This document shows, one piece after another, positions 29,780 to 37,987 of a DNA stretch of 64,000 nt (the first letter of the stretch is position 1; each line of letters starts with the position of its first letter). A program made the translations under genes and the position numbers. A model generated the notes under the pieces. That model worked only from the letters and a program-made list of their open reading frames with translations, did not search any database and was not told the DNA's origin. Origin of the DNA: Archangium primigenium (GTDB lineage: Bacteria > Myxococcota > Myxococcia > Myxococcales > Myxococcaceae); NCBI RefSeq assembly GCF_016904885.1, contig NZ_JADWYI010000001.1, positions 2,356,001-2,420,000 on the forward strand, read 5' to 3'.

Positions 29780-32568
29780 AACTCCCCGTGCGAATGCGGC
29801 GCTTCTCCAAGCGCTCCGTGGTGCTCGCCGCCGTGGCGCTCGCGCTCTTGTGCGTGCTGTTCGTGCTCGGCCGACCCCTGCCCGTCGCCGAGCACGAGGC
29901 GTACCGCGCGCAGCTGCGCCAGCTCCGGGTGTCCAGCACCCAGGTCGACCAGGACATCCTCCAGTTCCACCTGGGTCTGCCCCAGGCCAGGGAGGTCGCC
30001 CCGGAGGCCTTCGCCACCCTGCGGGTGCAGGCCGACGCCCTGCGTCAGGGTGTGCCCTCGTACCTGTCCGACGGCGAGAAGCGCTCCCTGCGCGAGGCCA
30101 TCGACGTCTACGTGAGTGTGCTCCTGCCCGAGGAGCTGCTGGTGTCGCGGCTGCGCGAGGAGACCGCGCGCCAGCACGAGCGGCGAGAGCGCCTGGCGCG
30201 GGAGCTCGCGGGCCTGGTGGCGGCCCTGCCCGCGGGTGATCCGCGCGAGCGGACCCAGGTGCTCGCCCAGGCGGTGCAGGCCAGCGCCGAGCAGGGCGAG
30301 GGCCCCTCCCTGGAGCAGGCGCTGAGCGCCGTGGCGGCGGTGAGCGCGGGCCTGCCGGACGCCGAGGCCCTCCGCATCCGCGTGGAGGCGGAAGCCCACG
30401 CGCTCCATGTCCATGCCAAGGACCGCGAGCAGACGCTGACGAACCTGATGCGGCGTCCCGTCGGTCCCGAGGGGGAGAAGCTCATCTCCGCCTACCTCCA
30501 GCACTACGAGCGCGCGCAGGCGCGCTCCGAGCGCTTCCGGGTGCTGCTCTTCGTCATCACGCTCTTGCTCGTGGCGTTCGTGCTGGAGGTGCTCTGGCGG
30601 CTGTCGCGCACCGGCGAGGCGCTCGACGCGCTCAACGCGGACCTGGAGCGGCGCGTGTTGGAGCGCACCGAGGCCCTGTCCACCGCCAACCAGGAGGTGC
30701 GCGAGAGCGAGGCGCGCAAGGCCGCCATCCTCCAGAGCGCGCCGGACGGCATCATCACCCTGGACGAGGCGGGCCGCGTGTTGGACTTCAACCCCATGGC
30801 GGAGCAGCTCTTCCGCCTCTCGGGCGCGGAGGCCAGCGGCCGGGACTTCCTCGCCCTGGCGCTCTCCGCGGCGGTGCGGCCCGAGCAGCGCGCGCAAGTC
30901 ATCCGGGCGCTCCGGGCGGATTGCGCTCCCGGGCTGCCCACGCGCCTGGAGCTGCCCCTCTTGCGCACGGATGGCGGCACCTTTCCCGCCGAGCTCACCG
31001 TCTTGCGCGTGCGCTCGGAGGGGCCGCCGCGCTTCACCACCTACGTGCGCGACATCACCGAGCGCCAGCACGTGGAGCGGCTCAAGAACGAGTTCGTCTC
31101 CACGGTGAGCCACGAGCTGCGCACGCCCCTCACCTCCATTCGCGGCTCGCTGGGCCTCCTGGAGGGCGGCATCATGGGCGAGCTGGACGCGCCCATCCTG
31201 GAGATGGTGCGCATCGCCCGCTCCAACACGGACCGGCTCATCCGCCTCATCAACGACATCCTCGACCTGGAGAAGATGGAGTCGGGGATGCTGGAGCTCA
31301 AGCCCCAGCCCCTGGAGTGCGCCGAGGTCATCGAGGCCACGCTCTCGGGCGTGAGCGCCATGGCGGACGCGGCGCGCGTGACGCTCGTGGCCCGGGCGGA
31401 GGACGCGGGCCAGGTGAAGGCCGACCGCGACCGGCTCATCCAGGTGCTCACCAACCTGGTGTCCAACGCCATCAAGTACTCGCCACCGGACGGCCGGGTG
31501 GAGGTGCGCGCCGCCCGGGACGCCCGCGGCCAGGTGCGCTTCTCCGTGGTGGACCAGGGCCCGGGCATCCCCCCGGACAAGCGCGCGCGGCTGTTCGGCA
31601 AGTTCCAGCAGCTCGACAGCTCGGACACCCGCTCCAAGGGCGGCACGGGCCTCGGGCTCGCCATCTCCCAGGCCATCGTCGAGCAGCACGGCGGCCACAT
31701 CGACGTGCTGGGCGAGCCCGGTGAGGGCGCCACCTTCACCTTCTCGCTCCAGGCGGTGCGGCAGGGCTCGAGCACCGTGTCTCGGGTGGCGGACGACTCG
31801 CGCTACACCATCCTCGTGGTGACCACGGACGTGGAGATGTCCGGCGTGCTGCGCGGCCTCTTGGCCCACGAGGGCTACCGCGTGCTGCGCTCGTCCTCGC
31901 TGGACGAGGCCGCCAAGCTCATCGAGGTGGGCGCCCCGGACGTGCTGGTGGTGGACCCGCGGGGCCAGGAGGGCGGGGAGCTGGACTTCGTGCGCCGCCT
32001 GCGCGAGCAGCCCCGGGCGCGCGAGCTGCCCGTGCTCATGCTCGCCGAGCGCGCCGAGGGCGGCGTGCAGCCCATGTTGGTGGACTGGATGAAGAAGCCC
32101 CTGGACGAGGGCCGCTTCCTGCACACCCTGCGCTCCATCATCCGCCAGCCCGGCCACGCGCGCGTGCTGCTGGTGGACGACGACGTGGCCACGCGCCAGA
32201 TATTGCGCGCCCAGCTCGAGCGGCTCGGCGCCACGTGCTTCGAGGCCGAGGATGGCGAGCGCGCGGTGGCCCTGGCCCGGGTGACGCCGCCGGACCTCAT
32301 CGTCCTGGACGTGAACCTGCCCCGACTGGACGGGTTCGAGGTGGTGGACATCCTGCGCCAGGGCAAGGGCCGGGGCACGCCCCTCATCGTCTTCACGGGC
32401 CGAGACCTGAGCCCGGCGGATCAGAACCTGCTCACCCTGGGCGCCACCCGGCATCTCATCAAGACGCGCACCACCGATGAGGTGCTGCTGGCGTCCGTGA
32501 AGGACATGCTCAACGGACTGCTGTCCCAGCGGGACGGCGGCGCCCCCCCCCACAAGGAGACGTCATGA
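29776..32568 (+). CDS. Hybrid sensor histidine kinase (DAHL-like sensor-PAS-HisKA-HATPase-REC-REC)
   Basis: 930 residues from a GTG that overlaps the previous stop (GTGA). TM1 is about 12-30, an all-helical periplasmic sensor about 31-250 (resembling the DAHL domain), TM2 about 256-273 and a coiled coil about 280-310. A PAS domain spans about 314-425. HisKA has VSHELRTPLTSIRG (His near 446). HATPase has NLVSNAIKYS, DQGPGIPP and GGTGLGLAISQ. Two receivers follow: the first (about 676-790) has lost its usual acidic pair (VVTTDV) but keeps an Asp; the second (about 795-915) is canonical (LLVDDDV, IVLDVNLPRLDG). The next gene's ATG overlaps its stop by four bases. Confidence 0.9.
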   Translation: MKLPVRMRRFSKRSVVLAAVALALLCVLFVLGRPLPVAEHEAYRAQLRQLRVSSTQVDQDILQFHLGLPQAREVAPEAFATLRVQADALRQGVPSYLSDGEKRSLREAIDVYVSVLLPEELLVSRLREETARQHERRERLARELAGLVAALPAGDPRERTQVLAQAVQASAEQGEGPSLEQALSAVAAVSAGLPDAEALRIRVEAEAHALHVHAKDREQTLTNLMRRPVGPEGEKLISAYLQHYERAQARSERFRVLLFVITLLLVAFVLEVLWRLSRTGEALDALNADLERRVLERTEALSTANQEVRESEARKAAILQSAPDGIITLDEAGRVLDFNPMAEQLFRLSGAEASGRDFLALALSAAVRPEQRAQVIRALRADCAPGLPTRLELPLLRTDGGTFPAELTVLRVRSEGPPRFTTYVRDITERQHVERLKNEFVSTVSHELRTPLTSIRGSLGLLEGGIMGELDAPILEMVRIARSNTDRLIRLINDILDLEKMESGMLELKPQPLECAEVIEATLSGVSAMADAARVTLVARAEDAGQVKADRDRLIQVLTNLVSNAIKYSPPDGRVEVRAARDARGQVRFSVVDQGPGIPPDKRARLFGKFQQLDSSDTRSKGGTGLGLAISQAIVEQHGGHIDVLGEPGEGATFTFSLQAVRQGSSTVSRVADDSRYTILVVTTDVEMSGVLRGLLAHEGYRVLRSSSLDEAAKLIEVGAPDVLVVDPRGQEGGELDFVRRLREQPRARELPVLMLAERAEGGVQPMLVDWMKKPLDEGRFLHTLRSIIRQPGHARVLLVDDDVATRQILRAQLERLGATCFEAEDGERAVALARVTPPDLIVLDVNLPRLDGFEVVDILRQGKGRGTPLIVFTGRDLSPADQNLLTLGATRHLIKTRTTDEVLLASVKDMLNGLLSQRDGGAPPHKETS

Positions 32569-34598
32569 GTCGCGGCACGCTGCTCTTCCTGGAAGACGAC
32601 AAGGACCTGCAGACGCTCGTGTCCACCTACCTGCGCGAGCGGGGCTATCAGGTGGAGTCGGCGCGTTCGGTGCGCGAGGCCCGGGACGTGCTCAAACGCG
32701 CGCGGGTGGACGCGGCCATCGTGGACGGCCTGCTGCCCGGCATGTCCGGCACGGACTACATCCAGGAGCTGCGCGCCTCCGAGCCCGCGCTGCCCATCCT
32801 CTTCGCCTCGGCCTTCTGGCGCGACAAGAAGAGCCACGACCTGCTCACCCGCGAGCTCAAGGTGGCGCGCGTGCTGCACAAGCCCTACACGCCCCAGGAG
32901 CTGTTCGTGTGGGTGGAGCAGGCGGTGAAGCCGCCCGCGCCGGCCGTGCCCGCCACGCCGCCCCCGCGCGAGCTGTCCCCGGAGGAGGAGCTCGCCGCCG
33001 CCATGGCCGAGCTGAGCCGCGAGTACGGCGCCCGGCTGGGCGAGAAGGTCCAGGAGCTCGCCGACGCCCTGGAGCGGGCCCGCGGTGGCCAGGCGGGTGC
33101 CCTGGAGGACGCCTTCATGCTCGTGCACAAGCTGCACGGCACCGCGGGCACCTACGGCTTCGTGCACGTGAGCGCGGCGGCGGGCCGCCTGGAGCTGCAG
33201 TTGCGCCCGGTGCGCGACGGCGAGGGCGCGGCGGACTGGGCCTCCCTGAAGACGGCCGTGGCGGAGCTCGGGCAGCTCGCCCAGCGCGCCGTGTCGCCCC
33301 TGCCGCCGCCCCTGCCCCGGCCGAGCGCGAGCGCCGCGTCCGGGTGGTTGGGCACGGTGCTGGTGGCGGACGACGACGCCCAGTGGCTCGCGGACATGGA
33401 GCGCCTGGGCCGCGAGCGCATGGTGCGCGTGGTGACGGCGCGCACGGAGGACGAGGCGGTGGAGGCGGCGCGCAAGCAGTGGCTGGACGGGGCGCTGCTC
33501 CACGTGGACCTGGGCCACAAGGAGGGCGGCTTCCAGGCCGCCGCGCGGCTGCGGGGCGAGGACTCCACCCAGTCGCTGCCCCTGGCCTTCTTCGGCACCC
33601 AGGGCGACGTGCCCTACCGCATGGCGGCGGCCCAGGCCGGCGCCTCGCTCTACCTGCCCCGGCCTTTCTCCGAGCAGGACCTGATGGACAGCGTCAAGCG
33701 CATGGCCGCCACCCGGCGCCCCGAGCGCTCGCGCGTGCTGGTGCTCGACGATGATCCGGACGCGGTGCGGGCCCTGAGCGCCGCGCTGACGAGCCACCAG
33801 GTGGAGGTGGTGGGCCTGGGCGACTCCTACCGGCTGGTGGAGGCGCTCGCCGAGCACCGGCCGGACCTGCTGCTGCTGGACGTGGAGATGCCGGGCCCGA
33901 GCGGCTTCGACCTGTGCCGCATCGTGCGCTCCATGCCCGAGTGGCAGTCCCTGCCCATCCTCTTCATCACCGCGCACACGGGGTCGGAGTTCCGCGTGGC
34001 GGCCTTCCAGGCGGGGGCGGACGACTACCTGTCCAAGCCCGTGCTCGGCGAGGAATTGCGCGCGCGCGTCAACTCCCGACTGGAGCGGGCGCGGCTGGCC
34101 AAGGATCGCGCCGAGCGTGACTCGCTCACGGGCCTGCTCTTGCGCCGACCCTTCATCGAGTCGCTCCGGGCCCGCCTCGCCGAGGCGCTGCGCCTGGAGA
34201 AGCCGCTCGCGGTGATGCTCATGGACGCGGACCGCTTCAAGGCGGTGAACGACACCTACGGCCACCTGGCCGGGGATCGGGTGCTCATGCGCCTGGGGCG
34301 GCTGCTCTCGGCGCGCTTCCGCAAGGAGGACCTGCGCTGTCGCTGGGGCGGCGAGGAGTTCGTCGTGGCGCTGCTGGGCGAGACGGCCGAGAGCGCCCGG
34401 GAGATCCTCTCGCGCACGGCGCGCGAGCTGGAGCGCATGCCCTTCGAGGGCGACCGGGGCGAGACGTTCCACGTCACCCTGAGCGCCGGCATCGCCGTGT
34501 CCGGCACGGACGGCACCCAGGTGGAGGCGCTGCTGCGGCGCGCGGACGAGCGGCTGTACCGGGCCAAGCAGAACGGCCGCAACCGCATCGAGATTTGA
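32565..34598 (+). CDS. REC-Hpt-REC-REC-GGDEF diguanylate cyclase
   Basis: 677 residues. REC1 (4-120; VDGLLPGMSG), Hpt (145-225; HKLHGTAGTYGF, H188), REC2 (263-385), REC3 (390-510; LLLLDVEMPGPSG), then GGDEF (514-677). The active site is GGEEF at 595-599, with DADRFKAVNDTYG upstream and an intact inhibitory I-site R586-x-x-D589, so it should make c-di-GMP with product feedback. REC2 has HVDLG as acceptor but LPRPF in place of the conserved Lys-Pro, so it may be a degenerate receiver. The Hpt can pass phosphate from the upstream hybrid kinase. The ATG overlaps the kinase stop. Confidence 0.92.
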   Translation: MSRGTLLFLEDDKDLQTLVSTYLRERGYQVESARSVREARDVLKRARVDAAIVDGLLPGMSGTDYIQELRASEPALPILFASAFWRDKKSHDLLTRELKVARVLHKPYTPQELFVWVEQAVKPPAPAVPATPPPRELSPEEELAAAMAELSREYGARLGEKVQELADALERARGGQAGALEDAFMLVHKLHGTAGTYGFVHVSAAAGRLELQLRPVRDGEGAADWASLKTAVAELGQLAQRAVSPLPPPLPRPSASAASGWLGTVLVADDDAQWLADMERLGRERMVRVVTARTEDEAVEAARKQWLDGALLHVDLGHKEGGFQAAARLRGEDSTQSLPLAFFGTQGDVPYRMAAAQAGASLYLPRPFSEQDLMDSVKRMAATRRPERSRVLVLDDDPDAVRALSAALTSHQVEVVGLGDSYRLVEALAEHRPDLLLLDVEMPGPSGFDLCRIVRSMPEWQSLPILFITAHTGSEFRVAAFQAGADDYLSKPVLGEELRARVNSRLERARLAKDRAERDSLTGLLLRRPFIESLRARLAEALRLEKPLAVMLMDADRFKAVNDTYGHLAGDRVLMRLGRLLSARFRKEDLRCRWGGEEFVVALLGETAESAREILSRTARELERMPFEGDRGETFHVTLSAGIAVSGTDGTQVEALLRRADERLYRAKQNGRNRIEI

Positions 34599-34601
34599 GG
34601 C

Positions 34602-35846
34602 TCAGGCGGGCAGGGGGAAGGCTTCCCAGCCCGTGGGCCACACCACGCGCTCGTAGGTGAAGTGGTGGGGGTCGTCCTCGGGCCAGGGGGCGTCCACGGG
34701 CTCCTCCACCAGCGCGAAGGTGCCGTGGTCGAAGGGGCGCCCCGTGCTGGCGGTGTGGGGCACCACCCGCTCGCGCACGCCCCGTCCCGCCAGCTCCAGC
34801 GAGCGGTGGTGGCAGTAGGGGTTGTTGCCTCTCCGGTCGAAGAGCACGTGCGCCTGCTGGCTGCAGCCGCCCCGGCACGCCGCGGCGTACTTGCAGCCGC
34901 CGCAGTAGCCCCACATGTGCGCGGTGCCCTCGGGCGTGCCGGCGGACACGTTGAAGGTGAGCTCGCGCGTCTCCAGGATGTCCGTCAGCGGCTTCTGGCG
35001 GATGTTGCCGCCCACGTACTCGGAGGGCAGGGTGGGGCAGCCCTTGATGCCGCCATCGGCGTGGATGCCCAGCACGGACAGGCCCGCCTTGCACCCCGCC
35101 CACACGGTGCCCACGCTGCCAAACAGCAGCGCGTCATACGGGCCGAAGTAGCCCATGTCGTTGGCGGGCGCGAGCGCCACGCGCGACTCGTCCCGTGCCC
35201 GCACCGCGATGCGCGCCAGCGAGCGGTACAGGTCCGGCAATTCCGCGGGCTGCAAGAGCATCCACGCGTTGTCCGAGCCGTTGCCCATGGGCGTGGTGAG
35301 CTGGATCTGCCAGGAGCGGATGCCCGCGTCCCGCAGCCGCTCGTACAGCGCCGGCAGCTCCGGGGCGGACAGGCGGTTGATCTGCGTGTTGGCGCTGAAG
35401 GGCAGGCCCACCTCGCGAAAGTGCCCCATCGTCTGCATGCAGAAGAAGAAGGAGTTGGCCTTGCCGCGGATGCGGTCATGCGTGGCCGCCAGCCCATCCA
35501 CGGACACCGACACGTGCGCGATGCCCGCTTCCTTCATGCGGCGCGCCGTCTCGCGCGACAGGCCATAGCCGCCCGTCGTCATGGTGCACATCATCCCGTG
35601 GTCCGTGATGGCGCGGGCGATGTCCAGCCAGTCCGGGCGGAGGAAGGCCTCGCCGCCCTCGATCGTCACTTCCTGGATGCCCACCTCGGCCATCTGGCGG
35701 ACCAGGTCGAGCGCCTCTTCCCGAGACAGCTCGTCGTTGCGCTTGTCCCCCGCCCGTGAGCCGCAATGCCCACAGGCGAGATTGCACTTCAGGGTCAGCT
35801 CCCACACGGCATAGGCCGTGCGTTTCTGCAGGCGCGGAAGCGTCAT
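34602..35846 (-). CDS. Radical SAM/SPASM RiPP maturase
   Basis: A 414-residue enzyme. The radical SAM cluster motif is C21-x3-C25-x2-C28 (KCNLACGHCG), with the GGE-type motif TIEGGEAFLR near residue 66. The C-terminal SPASM domain has the extra-cluster cysteines: GCKAG, GCPTLP, YCGGCKYAAACRGGC (about 308-330) and YCHH. SPASM enzymes of this kind modify ribosomal peptides by forming thioether, C-C or epimer products. The gene begins 27 bases after the stop of a 59-residue precursor peptide on the same strand, which makes the pairing convincing. A ~70-residue tail after the last Cys has no known role. It is convergent with the GGDEF gene with only three bases between. Confidence 0.9.
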   Translation of the reverse strand: MTLPRLQKRTAYAVWELTLKCNLACGHCGSRAGDKRNDELSREEALDLVRQMAEVGIQEVTIEGGEAFLRPDWLDIARAITDHGMMCTMTTGGYGLSRETARRMKEAGIAHVSVSVDGLAATHDRIRGKANSFFFCMQTMGHFREVGLPFSANTQINRLSAPELPALYERLRDAGIRSWQIQLTTPMGNGSDNAWMLLQPAELPDLYRSLARIAVRARDESRVALAPANDMGYFGPYDALLFGSVGTVWAGCKAGLSVLGIHADGGIKGCPTLPSEYVGGNIRQKPLTDILETRELTFNVSAGTPEGTAHMWGYCGGCKYAAACRGGCSQQAHVLFDRRGNNPYCHHRSLELAGRGVRERVVPHTASTGRPFDHGTFALVEEPVDAPWPEDDPHHFTYERVVWPTGWEAFPLPA

Positions 35847-35873
35847 GGGCGGGGGACGCGCTCGGCGGCGGGA

Positions 35874-36053
35874 CTAGTTCTGCTGCTCGAACTCGGTCGG
35901 CGGGGGCGGCAGCTTCGGGGGGATGCCGTACTTGGCTCCGCCACCGCGCACGCCCTCCAGGGTGTTCTCATCCAGCTCGAGGATGTCGCGGGCGACCTCC
36001 TCCTGACGCTCGATGACCTCGGTGCGCGGGAACTTCTTCTCGGTCTTCGTCAT
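35874..36053 (-). CDS. RiPP precursor peptide with GG-type leader
   Basis: A 59-residue peptide, too short for ordinary gene calling. The leader is charged and helical (MTKTEKKFPRTEVIERQEEV, then a DILELDENTLEGV stretch) and ends RGGG near residue 39. The core is AKYGIPPKLPPPPTEFEQQN: Pro-rich, no cysteine, with Tyr and Phe as candidate modification sites. The ATG has a strong AAGGGAG site and a near-consensus promoter. The LDENTLEGVRGGG stretch resembles nitrile-hydratase-like or bacteriocin leader boundaries. The radical SAM/SPASM gene follows 27 bases later. I recognise no described family. No dedicated protease or exporter is adjacent. Confidence 0.78.
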   Translation of the reverse strand: MTKTEKKFPRTEVIERQEEVARDILELDENTLEGVRGGGAKYGIPPKLPPPPTEFEQQN

Positions 36054-36082
36054 GGCACTCCCTTCGGGTGTGAGGCCATGGA

Positions 36083-36111
36083 ATTAAAGAAAGACGCGCC
36101 TTCACTGTCAA
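36083..36111 (-). promoter_or_regulatory. Sigma-70-type promoter of the RiPP operon
   Basis: On the minus strand TTGACA (36111-36106), a 17-bp spacer and TTTAAT (36088-36083) match housekeeping promoter hexamers unusually well for this genome. The predicted transcript start would be about 23 bases before the precursor peptide ATG. The -35 box overlaps the stop codon of hmuV, so the RiPP operon can be transcribed apart from the haem importer. Confidence 0.7.
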
Positions 36112-36911
36112 TGTGAGGGCCGCACTTCTCCTGAGACTATCAGTGGACAGGGCAGCCACGGGTGCGGCAGCGCCGTCATGGGATAGCCAAACGCCCGGCC
36201 CAGGCGCTCCGTGGTCATCACCTCGGAGGGCGGCCCGAAGGCCAGGGCCTGTTGCTCCGCGAGCAACAAGACGCGGTCCGCGTACTGCGCCACCAGGTTC
36301 AGGTCATGCAGGATGAGCAGCGCGGCGGCGCCCTCGCGCGTGAGCTCCCGCACGAGCTCCAGCGTCTTGTGTTGGTGGGCCACGTCCAGGCTGCTCGTGG
36401 GCTCGTCCATCAGCAGCAGCCGGTCGCCCGGGGTGCCGTGCAGCTGCGCGAGCGCGCGCGCGATGTGCACGCGCTGCTGCTCTCCGCCGGACAGGGTGAG
36501 GTAGTCGCGGGCCTCGTGGCCGCCCAGGCCCACGCGCTCCAGACACGCCCGGGCCACACGCACGTCCTCGGGGGACTCGGCGCGGCGGCGCTGGTGGGGA
36601 ATGCGCCCCATCAGCACCACCTCCAGCGTCTCGTAGGAGAAGGGCAGGTGGATGCTCTGCGGCACCACGGCGCGCCGGCACGCGAGCGCCTCGCCGCGGT
36701 GCTGGGCCAGGGGCTCGCCGAACAGGCGGACGTCCCCCTCATGCGCGGGCACCTCGCCCGTCAGGTGCTTGAGCAGGGTGCTCTTGCCCGCGCCGTTGCG
36801 GCCGACGACGGCCATGAACTGGCCGGGCTCCAGGGTGAAGCGCAGGCCGGACAGCAGGGCGCGGTCGCCCACCCGGCAGCTCAGGTCGCGCACGTCGAGG
36901 ATGGGGCTCAT
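36108..36911 (-). CDS. hmuV: Haem ABC transporter ATP-binding protein HmuV
   Basis: A 267-residue ABC ATPase. Walker A GRNGAGKST near 36, Q-loop VVPQSIHLPF, signature LSGGEQQRVHIARAL near 139, Walker B LLLMDEPTSSLD near 162 and H-loop ILHDLNLVAQYADR. The spacing and the LHGTPGDRLLLMDEPTS form are those of haem (HmuV) importers rather than B12 or ferrichrome ATPases. It would power import through HmuU. Its ATG overlaps the stop of hmuU by four bases; the operon is hmuT-hmuU-hmuV. Confidence 0.88.
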   Translation of the reverse strand: MSPILDVRDLSCRVGDRALLSGLRFTLEPGQFMAVVGRNGAGKSTLLKHLTGEVPAHEGDVRLFGEPLAQHRGEALACRRAVVPQSIHLPFSYETLEVVLMGRIPHQRRRAESPEDVRVARACLERVGLGGHEARDYLTLSGGEQQRVHIARALAQLHGTPGDRLLLMDEPTSSLDVAHQHKTLELVRELTREGAAALLILHDLNLVAQYADRVLLLAEQQALAFGPPSEVMTTERLGRAFGYPMTALPHPWLPCPLIVSGEVRPSH

Positions 36912-37987
36912 GGGGCGGGCCTCCCGCGCTGGCGCATCAACAGGGCGAGGAAGAAGGGGGCCCCGGCGAGCGCGGTGACGATGCCGATGGGCAGCTCGGA
37001 GGGGACGACGACGGTGCGGGCCAGCAGGTCGGCGAGCACGAGCAGCGTGGCGCCCAGGAGCGTGGACAGCGGCAGGAGCGCCCGGTGGTTGGAGCCCAGC
37101 GCCAGGCGCACCAGGTGCGGCACCATGAGCCCGATGAAGCCGATCATCCCGGACATGGCCACCGCGGCGCCCACGCCCAGCGCCACCAGCGCGATGAGCG
37201 TCCACTTGAGCCGCTCCACGGGGATGCCCAGGTGCCGGGCGTTGGCCTCGCCCAGCAAGAGCGCGTTGAGCGGATTGGCCAGCCACGTCATGCCCACCAC
37301 GCACACGAGCACCAGCGGCGCCAGCACGGACACGGACGTCCACGTCGCCGCCGAGAGCGAGCCGAGCTGCCAGAAGGCGAGCACGCGCAACTGGTCATCC
37401 GTGGAGAAGTAGGTGAAGAGCCCGGTGAGGGACACGCACAGCGCGTTGATGGCCACGCCACACAGCAGCATCATCGCCACGTTCGTGCGCCCGCCCTCGC
37501 GCGCGAGCGAGGAGATGACGAGGATGGCCACGAGGCTGCCGAGGAACGCCGCCACCGGCTGGGTGTAGAGCCCGAGCACGTGCGGGGCGAGCACGGTCAC
37601 GGCCGCCACGGCCACCGTGGCGCCGCCGGACACGCCGAGCAGGCCCGGATCGGCGAGGGGGTTGCGCAAGAGGCCCTGGAGCGCCGCGCCCGCCACCGCC
37701 AAGGCGGCGCCCACCAGCACGCCCATGCACACGCGCGGCAGGCGGATGGCGTGCAGCACCGCCGCCTGCTGCGGGGTGAACTCGGCCAGGCGCGGCAGGC
37801 CCAGGGACTCGAGCAGGATGGACACCACCTGGGCCGGGCTGATGGCCACCGCGCCCACGCCCAGCGAGACGATCACGCACCCGAGCAGCAGCGGCACCAG
37901 GACGAGCAGCCCCCGCGTGCGCCGGGCCCAGACGGCCGGCGCGTGGAACCCGGGCATCCCGGGCGCGTCAAGGCCGAGCGGGCGCAT
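36908..37987 (-). CDS. hmuU: FecCD-family haem/iron ABC permease HmuU
   Basis: A 359-residue permease with about ten membrane helices. FecCD motifs seen: IRLPRVCMGVLVGAALAVAG, ALQGLLRNPLADPGLLGVSGG near 108 and GMIGFIGLMVPHLVRLALG near 265, the loop that contacts the ATPase. The start chosen is the ATG at MRPLGLDAPGM; 22 further codons upstream are open but lie within hmuT. It overlaps the 3' end of hmuT by 20 bases and hmuV by four. It forms the membrane channel for haem or a ferric chelate. Confidence 0.88.
   Translation of the reverse strand: MRPLGLDAPGMPGFHAPAVWARRTRGLLVLVPLLLGCVIVSLGVGAVAISPAQVVSILLESLGLPRLAEFTPQQAAVLHAIRLPRVCMGVLVGAALAVAGAALQGLLRNPLADPGLLGVSGGATVAVAAVTVLAPHVLGLYTQPVAAFLGSLVAILVISSLAREGGRTNVAMMLLCGVAINALCVSLTGLFTYFSTDDQLRVLAFWQLGSLSAATWTSVSVLAPLVLVCVVGMTWLANPLNALLLGEANARHLGIPVERLKWTLIALVALGVGAAVAMSGMIGFIGLMVPHLVRLALGSNHRALLPLSTLLGATLLVLADLLARTVVVPSELPIGIVTALAGAPFFLALLMRQRGRPAP

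Noticed and set aside
29692-34472. Very long minus-strand frames antisense to the phosphorelay genes
   Set aside because: The plus strand has full conserved signalling domains; the antisense frames are rich in His, Gln, Gly and Arg and have no motifs.
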